A DNA stretch of 64,000 nucleotides from Morganella morganii (GCF_019242955.1 NZ_CP066129.1:558001-622000), one strand, 5' to 3'. Positions 50,344 to 61,681 are shown, numbered from the stretch's first letter. Program-made: numbers and translations. The notes: generated by a model from the letters alone, not told the origin.

Positions 50344-50376
50344 ATAAAAAAATAGCGGAGTTATTATCCGCTATTT
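50344..50376 (-). terminator. Terminator of dapD
   Basis: On the minus strand AAATAGCGGA-loop TAATAAC-TCCGCTATTT followed by more Ts (seven in all). A 10-bp stem, canonical form, just after the dapD stop. Confidence 0.88.
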
Positions 50377-50382
50377 CTGAGA

Positions 50383-51207
50383 TTAGTCTATGGTGCGTAA
50401 CAATTCATTAATTCCGACCTTGCCGCGCGTTTTTTCATCCACTTTCTTGACGATCACCGCACAATAGAGGCTGTAACGGCCATCTTTTGACGGCAGATTG
50501 CCGGAGACAACAACGGAGCCTGCCGGGACGCGGCCGTAATGAATTTCGCCGGTTTCGCGATCATAGATTTTGGTGCTTTGACCGATATACACGCCCATGG
50601 AAATCACGGAGCCGGTTTCCACAATCACCCCTTCCACCACTTCGGAGCGTGCGCCGATAAAGCAGTTATCCTCAATAATGGTCGGATTGGCCTGTAACGG
50701 CTCTAACACCCCGCCGATGCCGACACCGCCGGAGAGATGCACATTTTTCCCGATCTGCGCGCAGGAGCCGACTGTTGCCCAGGTATCGACCATCGTGCCC
50801 TCATCCACATAGGCACCGATGTTGACATAAGACGGCATCAGCACGGTATTGCGGGCGATAAATGCACCCCGGCGGGCTGCCGCAGGCGGTACCACACGAA
50901 ACCCTTCGCGCTCAAAACGCGCCTGATCGTAATCCGCGAATTTCATCGGGACTTTATCAAAGTAACGGGATTCAGCCCCGTCCATCACCTGATTGTCACT
51001 GATACGGAAAGAGAGCAGCACCGCTTTTTTCAGCCACTGATGTGTCACCCAGGTGCCGCCGATTTTTTCAGCGACCCGCAGTTTTCCGCTGTCCAGTAAC
51101 TCAATCACCTGATTAACTGCATCACGCAGTGCCGGCGTGGCGGTGGCTGGTGTAACGGCGGCGCGATCTTCAAAGGCGGATTCAATAATGGCCTGTAATT
51201 GCTGCAT
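50383..51207 (-). CDS. dapD: DapD, tetrahydrodipicolinate N-succinyltransferase
   Basis: DapD succinylates tetrahydrodipicolinate in the lysine/diaminopimelate pathway. The 274-aa length equals E. coli. A helical N-terminal part precedes the left-handed beta-helix of hexapeptide repeats (about 105-240: [60 protein letters not shown]). It begins 37 bp after glnD ends on the same strand. Confidence 0.98.
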   Translation of the reverse strand: MQQLQAIIESAFEDRAAVTPATATPALRDAVNQVIELLDSGKLRVAEKIGGTWVTHQWLKKAVLLSFRISDNQVMDGAESRYFDKVPMKFADYDQARFEREGFRVVPPAAARRGAFIARNTVLMPSYVNIGAYVDEGTMVDTWATVGSCAQIGKNVHLSGGVGIGGVLEPLQANPTIIEDNCFIGARSEVVEGVIVETGSVISMGVYIGQSTKIYDRETGEIHYGRVPAGSVVVSGNLPSKDGRYSLYCAVIVKKVDEKTRGKVGINELLRTID

Positions 51208-51244
51208 CGGTGTTTGTTTCCTTTTATCTGGTGCTTTGATGAAT

Positions 51245-53899
51245 TTACTCTGTTTTATCCTTTGAATTGAGGGCTTTTGTCAACCGTTCAGTCAGTTCTT
51301 CCTGAATATTTTTATCCAGCGCTTTATTATCCTTATCCGTCAGAATAAAAATATCTTCGACTTTTTCGCCGGTTGTGGTGATGCGTGCACCGTGCAGCTG
51401 AAGCCCGAGTCCGGCAAAAATCTGACCGACCTGCGCCAGCAGTCCGGGTTTATCCAAAGCATATAATTCCATGTAACTGCGCAGGCCGCGTTTATTGTGG
51501 ATAAATTTTACCCGTGTCGGCACATCAAAATGGCGCAGTTTGGCCGGTGCTGTCCGGGTACGGTGATTCGGCACATAATCGGTGGTGACCGCCCCGGCCA
51601 GCGATTTACGGATAGTATTATGGCGGTCAGCAGCGAGCGGTTTGCCGTCCGGTTCCAGCACCACAAAGGAATCCATCGCCATATTGTCGCGGTTGGTAAA
51701 AATCTGCGCATTCTGCACACTGAGATTGCGGCGATCCAGCTCGCTGACCACAGAGGCAAACAGGGACGGGCGGTCGTCACACCAGATAAAAATTTCACTG
51801 CCGCCGTGACTGCGCTGATTACTGATCAGGATCAGCGGGGACGCCATATCATTTTTCAGCAGTGCGCCGGCATGCCAGGCGAGTTGTTCCGGGGTATGGC
51901 GTAAAAAATAGTCCGCATGACAGCGCGACCAGAACTGATTCAGTTTTTGCTCATCAGCCCCGTCCTGGCGCAGCAGGGCAAGCGCGCGGTCGCGGTGGTG
52001 GCGGATACGCTGGCGCAGATTGGGTTTATTGTGCACACCGCGCAGTAACTGGTTCTCTGTACTGATAAACAGTTCCCGCAGCAGACTGCGCCGCCAGCCG
52101 TTCCACAAAGAGGCATTGGTTGCCCATATATCGGCAACGGTCAGGCAGATAAGGTAACGGAGCCGCTCTGTACTCTGCACTTCAGCGGCAAATGTACGGA
52201 TAACTTCCGGGTCCTGAATATCGCGGCGCTGCGCGGTCACAGACATCAGCAGATGTTTTTCCACCAGCCAGCTGACCAAATCCGTATCTTTTTCATTCAG
52301 GCCGTGATATTCACAAAACTCCCGCGCATCTGCGGCACCAAGAACGGCATGATCGCCCTGTCTGCCCTTGGCAATATCGTGGAACAGTGCCGCCAGGCGC
52401 AGCAGTTCCGGCTGCGGAAGTTCCGGATAAACATCCACACACACCGGATGATTCACCCGTTCGGATTCCCGCCCGAATGTATCGATTTTTCCCAGTACCC
52501 GCAGCGTATGCTCATCCACGGTATAGGCATGGAACAGATCAAACTGCATCTGCCCGACGATATTACCCCACAGCGGCATATACGCCCCCAGCACGCCATG
52601 GCGGTGCATCGGGACAAAAGCAGCACTCACACCGCGCGGATGGCGGAGAATCGCAATAAACAGCTCCCGGGCTTCCGGGTACTCCATCAGCGGGCGGCTG
52701 AGGTGACGGCGGGCGAGGCGCAGCCGGCGCAATGTGCCGGAATGAATACCGGTGATGGTGTCATCACAGGCCATCCGGTAAAACATCCGCATAATGGCGG
52801 CGGGATCCTCACTGAACAGCGAATCGCGGATAAGCCCGATGCGGTGGCCGTATAGCTGAAAATCGGTATCAAGGGGCTTGGGTGTGTCGTGGTGTCCGGC
52901 ATGCAGAATCGCTTCGTCGAACAGTTGCAGCAGCATCTCATTGAGCTCAGACACCCGGCGGGTAACACGATAATATGCTTTCATCATCCGTTCGACCGGC
53001 TGATTGCGTTCACCGTCATAGCCGAGCTGTTCCGCCACACTGAGCTGACGGTCAAACAGCAGGCGGTTATCATAACGGCTCAGGGACAGATGCAGGGCAA
53101 AACGGATACGCCAGAGCATATCCAGACACTCATTCAGTTCTTCCCGTTCGGCATCAGTCAGGAAACCGGAACCGGCCATCTCATACAGGGAGGTCGCGCC
53201 GAAATGGCGGCGTGCCACCCAGAGCAGCGTGTGAATATCGCGCAGCCCGCCCGGACTGCTTTTGATGTCCGGCTCCAGATTATAACTGGTGCTGTGATAG
53301 CGGTCGTGGCGCTCCTTCTGTTCCGCCAGTTTGGCGGCAAAAAAGCGCGGTGACGGCCAGAAGCTGTCATCAAAGATCTGCCGCTGTAATTGCAGAAACA
53401 GGGGTAATGTGCCGCAGATAAGGCGGGATTCAATCAGATTGGTTGCGACGGTCAGATCACCCAGCCCTTCACGGATACAGTCATCCAGGGTGCGGACACT
53501 GTGCCCGACGGTCAGTTTCAGATCCCACAGCACGGCAATAAACTCACCGATTTTCGGTGTAAGTGCCTCCGGCAGCGGTGTTCTGCTCAGCAGCAGAATA
53601 TCGATATCTGACAGCGGATGCAGTTCACGGCGCCCGTAACCACCGACGGCGACGAGGGCAAAATCCGGAACATCATCAAAACTGAAAAACTGCCACAGGC
53701 GGATCAGCAGCTGATCGATATAATCACTGCGGGTCAGCAGCAGGGTATGAACCGGATGACCTTCACGGAAGGCGCCGGCCTGCCAGCGGCGGTAATGCTC
53801 CAGGTGTTCCCGCAGCACCGGCAGCTGCAAATCATCATCGGTAAAGGATAACGGTGAGGCGGGTTTCAGGGCTGATGCGGTATTCCGGGCATTGTCCAT
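51245..53899 (-). CDS. glnD: GlnD, PII uridylyltransferase / uridylyl-removing enzyme
   Basis: GlnD is the cell's glutamine sensor and adds or removes UMP on PII proteins GlnB and GlnK. 884 aa (E. coli 890). Domains in order: nucleotidyltransferase with [20 protein letters not shown] (catalytic G-G and D-x-D, about residue 85), a linker domain, the HD hydrolase with [20 protein letters not shown] (about 515), and two C-terminal ACT domains (from about 700; [19 protein letters not shown] and [20 protein letters not shown]) that bind glutamine. In E. coli it follows map directly; here another gene intervenes. Confidence 0.98.
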   Translation of the reverse strand: MDNARNTASALKPASPLSFTDDDLQLPVLREHLEHYRRWQAGAFREGHPVHTLLLTRSDYIDQLLIRLWQFFSFDDVPDFALVAVGGYGRRELHPLSDIDILLLSRTPLPEALTPKIGEFIAVLWDLKLTVGHSVRTLDDCIREGLGDLTVATNLIESRLICGTLPLFLQLQRQIFDDSFWPSPRFFAAKLAEQKERHDRYHSTSYNLEPDIKSSPGGLRDIHTLLWVARRHFGATSLYEMAGSGFLTDAEREELNECLDMLWRIRFALHLSLSRYDNRLLFDRQLSVAEQLGYDGERNQPVERMMKAYYRVTRRVSELNEMLLQLFDEAILHAGHHDTPKPLDTDFQLYGHRIGLIRDSLFSEDPAAIMRMFYRMACDDTITGIHSGTLRRLRLARRHLSRPLMEYPEARELFIAILRHPRGVSAAFVPMHRHGVLGAYMPLWGNIVGQMQFDLFHAYTVDEHTLRVLGKIDTFGRESERVNHPVCVDVYPELPQPELLRLAALFHDIAKGRQGDHAVLGAADAREFCEYHGLNEKDTDLVSWLVEKHLLMSVTAQRRDIQDPEVIRTFAAEVQSTERLRYLICLTVADIWATNASLWNGWRRSLLRELFISTENQLLRGVHNKPNLRQRIRHHRDRALALLRQDGADEQKLNQFWSRCHADYFLRHTPEQLAWHAGALLKNDMASPLILISNQRSHGGSEIFIWCDDRPSLFASVVSELDRRNLSVQNAQIFTNRDNMAMDSFVVLEPDGKPLAADRHNTIRKSLAGAVTTDYVPNHRTRTAPAKLRHFDVPTRVKFIHNKRGLRSYMELYALDKPGLLAQVGQIFAGLGLQLHGARITTTGEKVEDIFILTDKDNKALDKNIQEELTERLTKALNSKDKTE

Positions 53900-53983
53900 A
53901 CGGAGTCCTTGTGGCAGAGGCGTTCTGCTGCAAGGGTACTTCGTCAGCGGGGAAATAACCAGTTTTTTGCCGGGCGGGCGGGG

Positions 53984-54700
53984 TTATATCAGTACCGGGC
54001 CGGGGATCGGAACAAACTGTAAAATAATGCGTTTGTTTTCGTCATCCACGCGGTAGATCAGATTACTGCGGAAGTAATTATGCAGGACATCACTCAGATT
54101 AATATAAGTATCTTCGGCAATCCCGCAGCCGTTACTCTGTCCGTCCGTGCGGCACATGCCCTGATTGACGATATCTTTCAGATACGGGGAGGAGTGCAAT
54201 ATTTCCGGTGCGTTATCGTCGGTACTGAAGCTGAACAGTGACCGGTCAGGCGGTGCGGTAAGACGGGTGATGCGGTAGCTTTCTCCGGCATTCAGGTATT
54301 GTCTGCTCCCGGTCGCCAGTGCGGCAGTATCAATATTCAGGGCTGAGATGCTGATCCGTCCGCTGAAATAAGGATTTTCTGTCGGCAGCAGAATGTCTTT
54401 CGCGTTCGGAAATACCTGCTGAGACAAGGTAATCAGTGTGAAGTAGGAACTGAGACTGCCGGCCGGAACATACACGGACTGGTGATCAAACGCCGGTTTG
54501 GTAAAGGCCAGATCAAACAGATTCAGTTCATAAACATTCTGATGGATCAGCACACCGACAGCATACCCGCGCGCGACAAATTCTTTCTGCCACCAGCCGG
54601 ATGATTTGGTCAGAAAATAGAGCGGCAGCAGCATGATAAGCAGAATCAGTGCGGTAACAGCGATAATGATACCGGCAGATTTCCGGGGGGATGTTGTCAT
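53984..54700 (-). CDS. Unidentified membrane-anchored protein between map and glnD
   Basis: 238 aa, family not recognised. The N-terminus (about 8-31: SAGIIIAVTALILLIMLLPL) is one uncleaved hydrophobic helix with lysine/arginine before it, so the rest should face the periplasm. Two cysteines nine residues apart (GMCRTDGQSNGCG) could form a disulfide, in line with that location. The remainder is of mixed beta character with no catalytic motif I can name. It lies in the map-glnD interval, 76 bp after map and 84 bp before glnD, and is probably expressed with them. A good GA-rich site (GAGGAACGAACGGA) precedes ATG 54700. Confidence 0.75.
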   Translation of the reverse strand: MTTSPRKSAGIIIAVTALILLIMLLPLYFLTKSSGWWQKEFVARGYAVGVLIHQNVYELNLFDLAFTKPAFDHQSVYVPAGSLSSYFTLITLSQQVFPNAKDILLPTENPYFSGRISISALNIDTAALATGSRQYLNAGESYRITRLTAPPDRSLFSFSTDDNAPEILHSSPYLKDIVNQGMCRTDGQSNGCGIAEDTYINLSDVLHNYFRSNLIYRVDDENKRIILQFVPIPGPVLI

Positions 54701-54739
54701 TCCGTTCGTTCCTCAGCGTCCCGGCGGGCGGGGAGGTAT

Positions 54740-54765
54740 CATGCCCGGCCTGTGTGCCGGACATG
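54740..54765 (-). other. Hairpin between map and the following gene
   Basis: On the minus strand CATGTCCGGC and GCCGGGCATG pair over 10 bp (one G:U) with a 6-nt loop. No U-tract follows, so it is more likely an mRNA-stabilising or attenuating stem than a terminator. It would separate map from the two downstream genes. Confidence 0.5.
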
Positions 54766-54776
54766 AAACAGGGCTG

Positions 54777-55574
54777 TTACTGTGCAACGAGAATGCGGGA
54801 AAGTGCGCCTTCTTCATCCTTGCGCAGTGTCATAATCTCACAGCCGTCATCGGTGACAACCAGCGTGTGCTCATATTGTGCGGATAAACCGCGATCTTTG
54901 GTTTTGACGGTCCAGCCGTCTTTCATGGTACGGATCCGGTAATCCCCGGTATTCAGCATCGGTTCGATGGTAAATGCCATGCCTTTTTTCAGCACCACAC
55001 CGCCGTCGTCGCCGTCATAGTGCAGCACCTGAGGTTCTTCATGGAAACCTTCACCGATACCGTGGCCGCAGTAATCACGGACGACAGAGTAATCATGGCC
55101 TTCCGCAAATTTCTGGATGGCGGCACCGAGAGTCCGCAGACGGATACCCGGTTTTACCATACGCAGGGCCAGATAGAGGCTTTCCTGCGTTACGCGGCAC
55201 AGACGTTCGCCCTGAATCGTCGGTTTCCCGGCGATAAACATAGCGGAGGTGTCACCGTGGAAACCGTCTTTGATAACGGTGACATCGATATTCACAATAT
55301 CGCCGTTTTTTAAGATTTTATCTTCGCTCGGAATGCCGTGGCAGACCACATCATTGACGGAGATACAGACAGATTTCGGGAAGCCGTGATAACCGAGACA
55401 GGCGGAAATGGCCTGCTGTTTTTCGGTAATATGCTCGTGGCAGATGCGGTCGAGTTCACCGGTACTGACACCCGGCACAACATGCGGGGCGATAATTTCG
55501 AGCACTTCGGCCGCAAGACGACCGGCGACACGCATCTTCGCGATGTCGTCTTCTGTTTTGATTGTGATTGCCAT
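54777..55574 (-). CDS. map: Methionine aminopeptidase type I
   Basis: Map removes the N-terminal methionine of new proteins. 265 aa (E. coli 264). Metal ligands lie in the expected blocks: DVTVIKDGFHGDTSAMF (two aspartates), GHGIGEGFHEEPQV (histidine), MAFTIEPML (glutamate) and QYEHTLVVTDDG (glutamate). ATG 55574 starts MAITIKTEDDIAKMRVAG. It is divergent from rpsB across about 360 bp, as in E. coli. Confidence 0.98.
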   Translation of the reverse strand: MAITIKTEDDIAKMRVAGRLAAEVLEIIAPHVVPGVSTGELDRICHEHITEKQQAISACLGYHGFPKSVCISVNDVVCHGIPSEDKILKNGDIVNIDVTVIKDGFHGDTSAMFIAGKPTIQGERLCRVTQESLYLALRMVKPGIRLRTLGAAIQKFAEGHDYSVVRDYCGHGIGEGFHEEPQVLHYDGDDGGVVLKKGMAFTIEPMLNTGDYRIRTMKDGWTVKTKDRGLSAQYEHTLVVTDDGCEIMTLRKDEEGALSRILVAQ

Positions 55575-55814
55575 AATTATTGATATCCGAACCGGGAATA
55601 CCCCGTTGCTTTACTTAGGAAACTGGTACTGAGTCGCGGTATGTTATCAGCCGGAGAAAAAGATGCCAATCATTGCGCGGAAACCCGGCGGACGGCAGGC
55701 CGCCGCCGGCATGAAAACTGAAGAAAATGTGGTATCGCTGTTGCTTTTATGGTATAAAGCGCGCCGGCATTCCGTGTATTTTGCCCGGTTGCCGGAAACT
55801 TAAATTAACTCAAC

Positions 55815-56656
<842 letters not shown>

Positions 56657-56708
56657 TCTGAGTCTGCTCTCTGAGCGCTCTTATTAACCAGGTATTGCTG
56701 CAAATGGT

Positions 56709-56731
56709 TAGGGAGCCGTCATGGCTCCCTA
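56709..56731 (+). other. rpsB-tsf intercistronic hairpin
   Basis: TAGGGAGCC-GTCAT-GGCTCCCTA, a 9-bp perfect stem with no T-run. It is the likely counterpart of the attenuator reported between rpsB and tsf in E. coli; readthrough into tsf is expected. Confidence 0.7.
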
Positions 56732-56796
56732 TACGCATCTGATATATGAACAACTCCCCGCAGAAACAGTTTCTGCGAGCTCATCGAGGAAATAAC

Positions 56797-57648
56797 ATGT
56801 CTGGAATTACCGCTGCATTGGTAAAAGAACTGCGTGAACGTACCGGCGCAGGTATGATGGAATGTAAAAAAGCACTGGTTGAAGCAAACGGTGATATCGA
56901 ATTAGCTATCGATAACATGCGTAAATCCGGCCAGGCAAAAGCAGCGAAAAAAGCAGGCCGTGTTGCTGCTGAAGGCGTTATCTTATCTGCGATCAGCGCA
57001 GATGCTAAATTCGGTGCACTGATCGAAGTTAACTGTGAAACAGACTTCGTTGCAAAAGATACCGGTTTCCTGGCATTCGCACAGGATATCCTGAACTTCG
57101 TTATGGCTGAGAAAACTGCGGATGCAGAAGCTATCGTTGCCAAATTCGAAGAACAGCGTGTTACTCTGGTTGCTAAAATCGGTGAAAACATCAGCTTCCG
57201 TCGTGCTGCTATCTTAGAAGGCGACATGGTTGGTTCTTACATGCACGGCGCACGTATCGGTGTTCTGGTTGCTGCTACCGGTGCAAACGAAGAACTGATC
57301 AAACACATTGCTATGCACGTTGCTGCAAGCAAACCTGAATATACCAAACCTGAAGATGTTCCTGCTGATGTTGTTGCTCACGAGAAACAAATCCAGCTGG
57401 ATATCGCAATGCAGTCTGGTAAACCTCAGGAAATCGCAGAGAAAATGGTTACCGGCCGTATGAACAAATTCACCGGCGAAATCTCTCTGACCGGTCAGCC
57501 GTTCGTTATGGACCCAAGCAAATCTGTCGGCGACCTGCTGAAAGAAAACAAAGCAGACGTGACTGCATTCATCCGTTTCGAAGTGGGTGAAGGTATCGAG
57601 AAAGCTGAAGCTGACTTCGCTGCAGAAGTCGCGGCAATGAGCAAATAA
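56797..57648 (+). CDS. tsf: Elongation factor Ts
   Basis: EF-Ts exchanges GDP for GTP on EF-Tu. ATG 56797 after GAGGAAATAAC gives 283 aa, the E. coli length. The N-terminal UBA-like part ([20 protein letters not shown]) and the core exchange motif ([14 protein letters not shown], including the aspartate-phenylalanine that disturbs the EF-Tu magnesium site) are intact. Strong codon bias. Followed by a hairpin before pyrH. Confidence 0.98.
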   Translation: MSGITAALVKELRERTGAGMMECKKALVEANGDIELAIDNMRKSGQAKAAKKAGRVAAEGVILSAISADAKFGALIEVNCETDFVAKDTGFLAFAQDILNFVMAEKTADAEAIVAKFEEQRVTLVAKIGENISFRRAAILEGDMVGSYMHGARIGVLVAATGANEELIKHIAMHVAASKPEYTKPEDVPADVVAHEKQIQLDIAMQSGKPQEIAEKMVTGRMNKFTGEISLTGQPFVMDPSKSVGDLLKENKADVTAFIRFEVGEGIEKAEADFAAEVAAMSK

Positions 57649-57660
57649 TCATTGCATATC

Positions 57661-57690
57661 AGAGCCGCCGGAAGGCGGTTCTGTTTTATC
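57661..57690 (+). terminator. tsf terminator (partial) before pyrH
   Basis: AGAGCCGCC-GGAA-GGCGGTTCT, a 9-bp stem (one G:U) with a GGAA tetraloop, then GTTTTATCTGTT. The short U-run suggests partial termination, leaving some transcription into pyrH. Confidence 0.65.
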
Positions 57691-57768
57691 TGTTGTACCC
57701 CTGTTTATCATCCGGGCTTTCGTCCGGGTATCTCTGGCAATAAATTCATCTGTTTAGGACAGAACACC

Positions 57769-58497
57769 ATGGCTACCAATGCAAAACCTGTTTATCAACG
57801 TATTCTGCTGAAGCTCAGTGGCGAGGCTTTACAAGGGAATGAAGGTTTCGGAATTGATGCGACTGTACTTGACCGTATGGCGCAGGAAATTAAGGAACTG
57901 GTTGAACTGCAGATTCAGGTCGGTGTCGTTATTGGCGGGGGCAATCTGTTTCGCGGCGCAGGGCTGGCCGAAGCCGGTATGAACCGTGTTGTCGGTGACC
58001 ATATGGGTATGCTGGCAACCGTGATGAACGGCCTGGCAATGCGTGATGCACTTCACCGCGCCTATGTGAATGCACGGCTGATGTCTGCAATTCCGCTCAA
58101 CGGCGTTTGTGATAACTACAGCTGGGCTGAAGGGATCAGTCTGTTACGTCACGGCCGGGTGGTTATTTTCTCTGCCGGAACAGGCAACCCATTCTTTACC
58201 ACGGATTCTGCGGCCTGTCTGCGCGGGATCGAAATTGAAGCGGATGTGGTTCTGAAAGCCACAAAAGTGGATGGCGTTTACTCAGCCGATCCGGCAAAAG
58301 ACCCGGATGCAGTGCTGTATGAAAAACTCAACTATCAGGATGTGCTGGAACGCGAACTGAAAGTGATGGATCTGGCGGCCTTTACCCTGGCCCGTGACCA
58401 TAACCTGCCAATCCGTGTTTTCAACATGAATAAGCCCGGCGCATTACGCCGCGTCGTGATGGGCGAGAACGAAGGTACCTTGATTTCGCGTGACTAA
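57769..58497 (+). CDS. pyrH: UMP kinase
   Basis: PyrH phosphorylates UMP to UDP; it is a hexameric, GTP-activated and UTP-inhibited enzyme of the amino-acid-kinase fold. ATG 57769 ([20 protein letters not shown]) gives 242 aa (E. coli 241). Conserved: [39 protein letters not shown], and [20 protein letters not shown]. The open frame upstream of this start is not coding by homology. Confidence 0.98.
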   Translation: MATNAKPVYQRILLKLSGEALQGNEGFGIDATVLDRMAQEIKELVELQIQVGVVIGGGNLFRGAGLAEAGMNRVVGDHMGMLATVMNGLAMRDALHRAYVNARLMSAIPLNGVCDNYSWAEGISLLRHGRVVIFSAGTGNPFFTTDSAACLRGIEIEADVVLKATKVDGVYSADPAKDPDAVLYEKLNYQDVLERELKVMDLAAFTLARDHNLPIRVFNMNKPGALRRVVMGENEGTLISRD

Positions 58498-58614
58498 ACG
58501 CCGGGACACCGGCGGAATTTGACGGTATCATTTAAACATCGATTCGCCAAAATTATATGCGGGCCGCGCGACAGGCACGGTCTGAAAAATTACCCGTTTC
58601 CAAGGACTCATAAC

Positions 58615-59172
58615 GTGATTAATGAAATCCAGAAAGACGCGCAGGAACGCATGGAAAAATGCGTCGAGTCGCTGAAATCCCAAATCAGTAAAGTGCGCAC
58701 AGGCCGTGCTTCTCCGAGCCTGCTGGACGGTATCGTTGTTGAATATTACGGTACACCGACTCCGCTGCGCCAGTTAGCTAACGTGGTTGTGGAGGATTCA
58801 CGCACCCTGGCTATCACCGTATTTGACCGTTCAATGTCACCGGCTATCGAAAAAGCGATTATGGCCTCTGACCTTGGTTTAAACCCGTCATCTGCCGGTA
58901 CAGTTATCCGTGTTCCGCTTCCTGCGCTGACCGAAGAGCGTCGTAAAGACCTGATCAAAGTGGTCCGTGGTGATGCAGAGCAGGGTCGTATTGCGGTACG
59001 TAACGTCCGCCGTGATGCGAACGATAAAGTCAAAGCACTGCTGAAAGATAAAGAAATCAGTGAAGATGATGACCATCGTTCCCAGGACGACGTTCAGAAA
59101 ATGACTGACCTGTTTATCAAAAAAATCGACGATGCACTGGCAGCAAAAGAAAAAGAGCTGATGGAATTCTGA
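58615..59172 (+). CDS. frr: Ribosome recycling factor
   Basis: RRF splits post-termination ribosomes with EF-G. GTG 58615 ([20 protein letters not shown]) with CAAGGA upstream gives 185 aa, exactly the E. coli length. Conserved: [38 protein letters not shown], and [16 protein letters not shown]. The 117-bp gap from pyrH shows no separate feature. Confidence 0.98.
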   Translation: MINEIQKDAQERMEKCVESLKSQISKVRTGRASPSLLDGIVVEYYGTPTPLRQLANVVVEDSRTLAITVFDRSMSPAIEKAIMASDLGLNPSSAGTVIRVPLPALTEERRKDLIKVVRGDAEQGRIAVRNVRRDANDKVKALLKDKEISEDDDHRSQDDVQKMTDLFIKKIDDALAAKEKELMEF

Positions 59173-59505
59173 TCCGGATGCTGTGCTGAACAGAACATAC
59201 AGAAATAGTGCCTGACGGCACTATGAGATTGCTGACAAAGCAGGATAAAACGCGGTTTTTCCTGCTTTGTGTTATCAGTCGAAAGTGTTATCAGCCGAAA
59301 ATCAATAAATTGATTTTCCTGGTTTATTTTTACAACCTCTGTCGGTCGTCGCCAATCCCTGCGGGGTTGTCAACGGCCTGAAATAGTGCCTGAGGGCACT
59401 ATTTTTTTACTTATCAGTCGCGGAAATGACTTCTCACTCTCCGTTCACCAAAGTGCTATACTTTTGCGATTCGAAATAACGATAAAGTAATATTGAGTAT
59501 TTATC
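59173..59505. other. frr-dxr intergenic region with a cluster of hairpins
   Basis: 333 bp without a gene but dense in structure: (a) ATAGTGCC-TGAC-GGCACTAT at 59205-59224; (b) a near-perfect stem of about 15 bp at 59235-59270 (ACAAAGCAGG...CCTGCTTTGT, inner AAAAC/GTTTT); (c) two direct 16-bp repeats GTGTTATCAGYCGAAA at 59269-59284 and 59285-59300; (d) GAAAATCAA-TAAA-TTGATTTTC at 59297-59318; (e) a terminator at 59381-59407 whose stem repeats (a). The dxr promoter must lie after it; TGCTATACT (59454-59462) is a fair extended -10. Confidence 0.75.
59381..59407 (+). terminator. Rho-independent terminator between frr and dxr
   Basis: AAATAGTGCC / GGCACTATTT, a 10-bp stem with a TGAG loop, ending in seven Ts. 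It ends the rpsB/tsf/pyrH/frr-side transcripts; dxr then needs its own promoter. Confidence 0.92.
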
Positions 59506-60702
59506 ATGAAAGGTTTGGCAATTCTCGGTTCCACGGGATCTATCGGTAAAAATACACTTTCCGTCATTCGTCAGCATCCGGATTTATTCCGTGCCGTGGT
59601 TCTGGCAGCCGGAAAAAATGTTCAGACGATGTTTGAACAGTGTCTGGAATTTAAACCCCGCTATGCGGTGTTATCCGATGAAGTGGCCGCCGGTGAATTG
59701 CGAATTCAGCTGAAACTCCACGGCAGCGCAACAGAAGTGCTCAGCGGCAGTGCCGCTATTTGCGAACTGGTTCAGCTGGATGAGGTGGATCAGGTTATGG
59801 CGGCAATTACCGGTGTGGCCGGTCTGCTGCCGACTCTTGCGGCGATCCGCGCGGACAAACGTATTCTGCTGGCAAACAAAGAAGCCCTGATCACCAGCGG
59901 ACGCCTGTTTTTTGCTGCCATGAGCACAAGCCGTGCCGAACTGTTTCCTATCGACAGCGAACATAACGCGATTTTTCAGTCCCTGCCGTCTGCCGTGCAG
60001 CTATCGCTGGGACATGCTGACCTGAATGCCGCAGGTGTTGATTCCGTTATCCTGACCGGCTCCGGCGGCCCGTTCCGTGAAACGCCTTTATCTGAACTGG
60101 TGAATATGACACCGGATCAGGCCTGTGCACACCCGAACTGGTCAATGGGACGCAAAATTTCCGTGGATTCCGCCACGATGATGAATAAGGGCCTTGAATA
60201 TATTGAGGCACGTTATTTCTTTAATGCATCAGCAAAACAAATGGAAGTTATTGTGCACCCGCAGTCGGTGATTCATTCGATGGTCCGCTATACTGACGGC
60301 AGCATTATTGCACAGCTGGGGACGCCGGATATGCGCACACCGATAAGCTATTCAATGAGTTATCCCGGACGTATCACCGCCGGAGCTGAACGCCTTGATT
60401 TTACCCGTATGGGCGGACTGACCTTTGAAGAGCCGGATTATAACCGTTACCCGTGCCTGAAACTGGCGATTGAAGCCTGTGATGACGGGCAGGCGGCCAC
60501 AACCGCGATGAACGCGGCCAATGAAGAAACTGTACAGGCATTTCTGCAAAATAAAATCCGTTTCACAGATATCGCGCAAATAAACCGGATGGTAGTGGAA
60601 AATCACCGGTTTACGGAACCTCAGTCGATTGACGATGTCCTTATTATTGATAAACAAACGCGGGAACTGACCCGTAAATCAATCGGAAAAATCGCGAAGT
60701 AA
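59506..60702 (+). CDS. dxr: 1-deoxy-D-xylulose 5-phosphate reductoisomerase
   Basis: Dxr (IspC) converts DXP to MEP with NADPH, the committed step of the MEP isoprenoid pathway and the target of fosmidomycin. 398 aa, as E. coli. NADPH motif [11 protein letters not shown] at residues 7-17; the metal/substrate motifs are [27 protein letters not shown] and [17 protein letters not shown]. It supplies isoprenoid precursor for UppS, encoded next. Confidence 0.98.
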   Translation: MKGLAILGSTGSIGKNTLSVIRQHPDLFRAVVLAAGKNVQTMFEQCLEFKPRYAVLSDEVAAGELRIQLKLHGSATEVLSGSAAICELVQLDEVDQVMAAITGVAGLLPTLAAIRADKRILLANKEALITSGRLFFAAMSTSRAELFPIDSEHNAIFQSLPSAVQLSLGHADLNAAGVDSVILTGSGGPFRETPLSELVNMTPDQACAHPNWSMGRKISVDSATMMNKGLEYIEARYFFNASAKQMEVIVHPQSVIHSMVRYTDGSIIAQLGTPDMRTPISYSMSYPGRITAGAERLDFTRMGGLTFEEPDYNRYPCLKLAIEACDDGQAATTAMNAANEETVQAFLQNKIRFTDIAQINRMVVENHRFTEPQSIDDVLIIDKQTRELTRKSIGKIAK

Positions 60703-60726
60703 TTAATTTATATTAACGGGTTGCGT

Positions 60727-60755
60727 TTGTCGGTGAATAGCGCAAGTGATATAGT
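60727..60755 (+). promoter_or_regulatory. Candidate promoter in the dxr-uppS gap
   Basis: TTGTCG (60727-60732), 17 bp, TATAGT (60750-60755). The predicted start is near 60762, about 145 nt before uppS and about 75 nt before a terminator hairpin. Confidence 0.6.
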
Positions 60756-60834
60756 TCAGCGTTACGATTTCTGTAAATCAGACTTTTAATGACCGGTTAA
60801 CGACACTATGACGTTATCACTGACAAACAGAGAC

Positions 60835-60861
60835 AACACCGTGAACCTGCACGGTGTTTTT
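60835..60861 (+). terminator. Terminator/attenuator upstream of uppS
   Basis: AACACCGTG-AACCTG-CACGGTGTT, a 9-bp perfect stem with five Ts at the end. It sits between a good promoter and the uppS start, so it either ends a short leader RNA or attenuates the uppS-cdsA-rseP-bamA transcript; it also ends dxr. Confidence 0.8.
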
Positions 60862-60907
60862 GTGTCTGACGCCATGTATTAACCGATACCTCAAAGGATT
60901 AACTTGC

Positions 60908-61681
60908 GTGACAGTATCCAGTGAAAATGCCTCAGAAAAGCCGGGACCTCAGCATGTCGCCATTATTATGGACGGCAACGGCCGCTGGGCAAAAAAACGC
61001 GGAAAATTGCGGGTTTCCGGCCATCGCGCAGGGATCAAATCGGTCCGCAGTTCGGTCAGTTTTGCCATCAAAAACCAGATAAAATCTCTGACACTTTATG
61101 CCTTCAGCAGTGAGAACTGGAACCGTCCTGAACAGGAAGTTCACTCACTGATGGAGTTGTTTGTCTTTGCGCTGGATAACGAAGTCAAAAGTCTGCACAA
61201 ACATAATGTCAGATTATCCGTTATCGGTGATGTGAGCCGGTTCAGCCCGCGTCTGCAGGAGCGTATCCGCCGTGGTCAGGTGCTGACTGCCAATAATACC
61301 GGTTTACAACTGAATATCGCCGCCAACTACGGCGGACGCTGGGATATCACCCACAGTGTTAAACAGGTGATTGCACAAGTACAGCGCGGTGAATTATCCG
61401 CTGAAGATGTCAGCGAACAGGATATCAGCCGTCATATCTCTCTTCATGATCAGCCGCCGATTGATCTCGTGATCCGGACCGGCGGCGAGCATCGCATCAG
61501 CAATTTCCTGCTCTGGCAGGTTGCGTATGCCGAATTTTATTTTACAGAAGTGCTGTGGCCTGACTTTGATGAAAACGCTTTCAGTAATGCAATAACATCG
61601 TTTACACAGCGTGAGCGCCGTTTCGGCGGAACCACACCTGATGATCAGTCTGAGCAGGCTCCGGGAGGAAATGTTGCTTAA
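60908..61681 (+). CDS. uppS: Undecaprenyl diphosphate synthase
   Basis: UppS (IspU) adds eight isoprene units to FPP to make the C55 lipid carrier precursor for peptidoglycan and O-antigen. The start is GTG 60908 (MTVSSENASEKPGPQHVAII) with AAAGGAT upstream; total 257 aa (E. coli 253). Catalytic aspartate in MDGNGRWAKKRGKLR, then TLYAFSSENWNRP, and VIRTGGEHRISNFLLWQVAY. A further upstream frame of 18 codons lacks homology. It overlaps cdsA by 11 bp. Confidence 0.97.
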   Translation: MTVSSENASEKPGPQHVAIIMDGNGRWAKKRGKLRVSGHRAGIKSVRSSVSFAIKNQIKSLTLYAFSSENWNRPEQEVHSLMELFVFALDNEVKSLHKHNVRLSVIGDVSRFSPRLQERIRRGQVLTANNTGLQLNIAANYGGRWDITHSVKQVIAQVQRGELSAEDVSEQDISRHISLHDQPPIDLVIRTGGEHRISNFLLWQVAYAEFYFTEVLWPDFDENAFSNAITSFTQRERRFGGTTPDDQSEQAPGGNVA

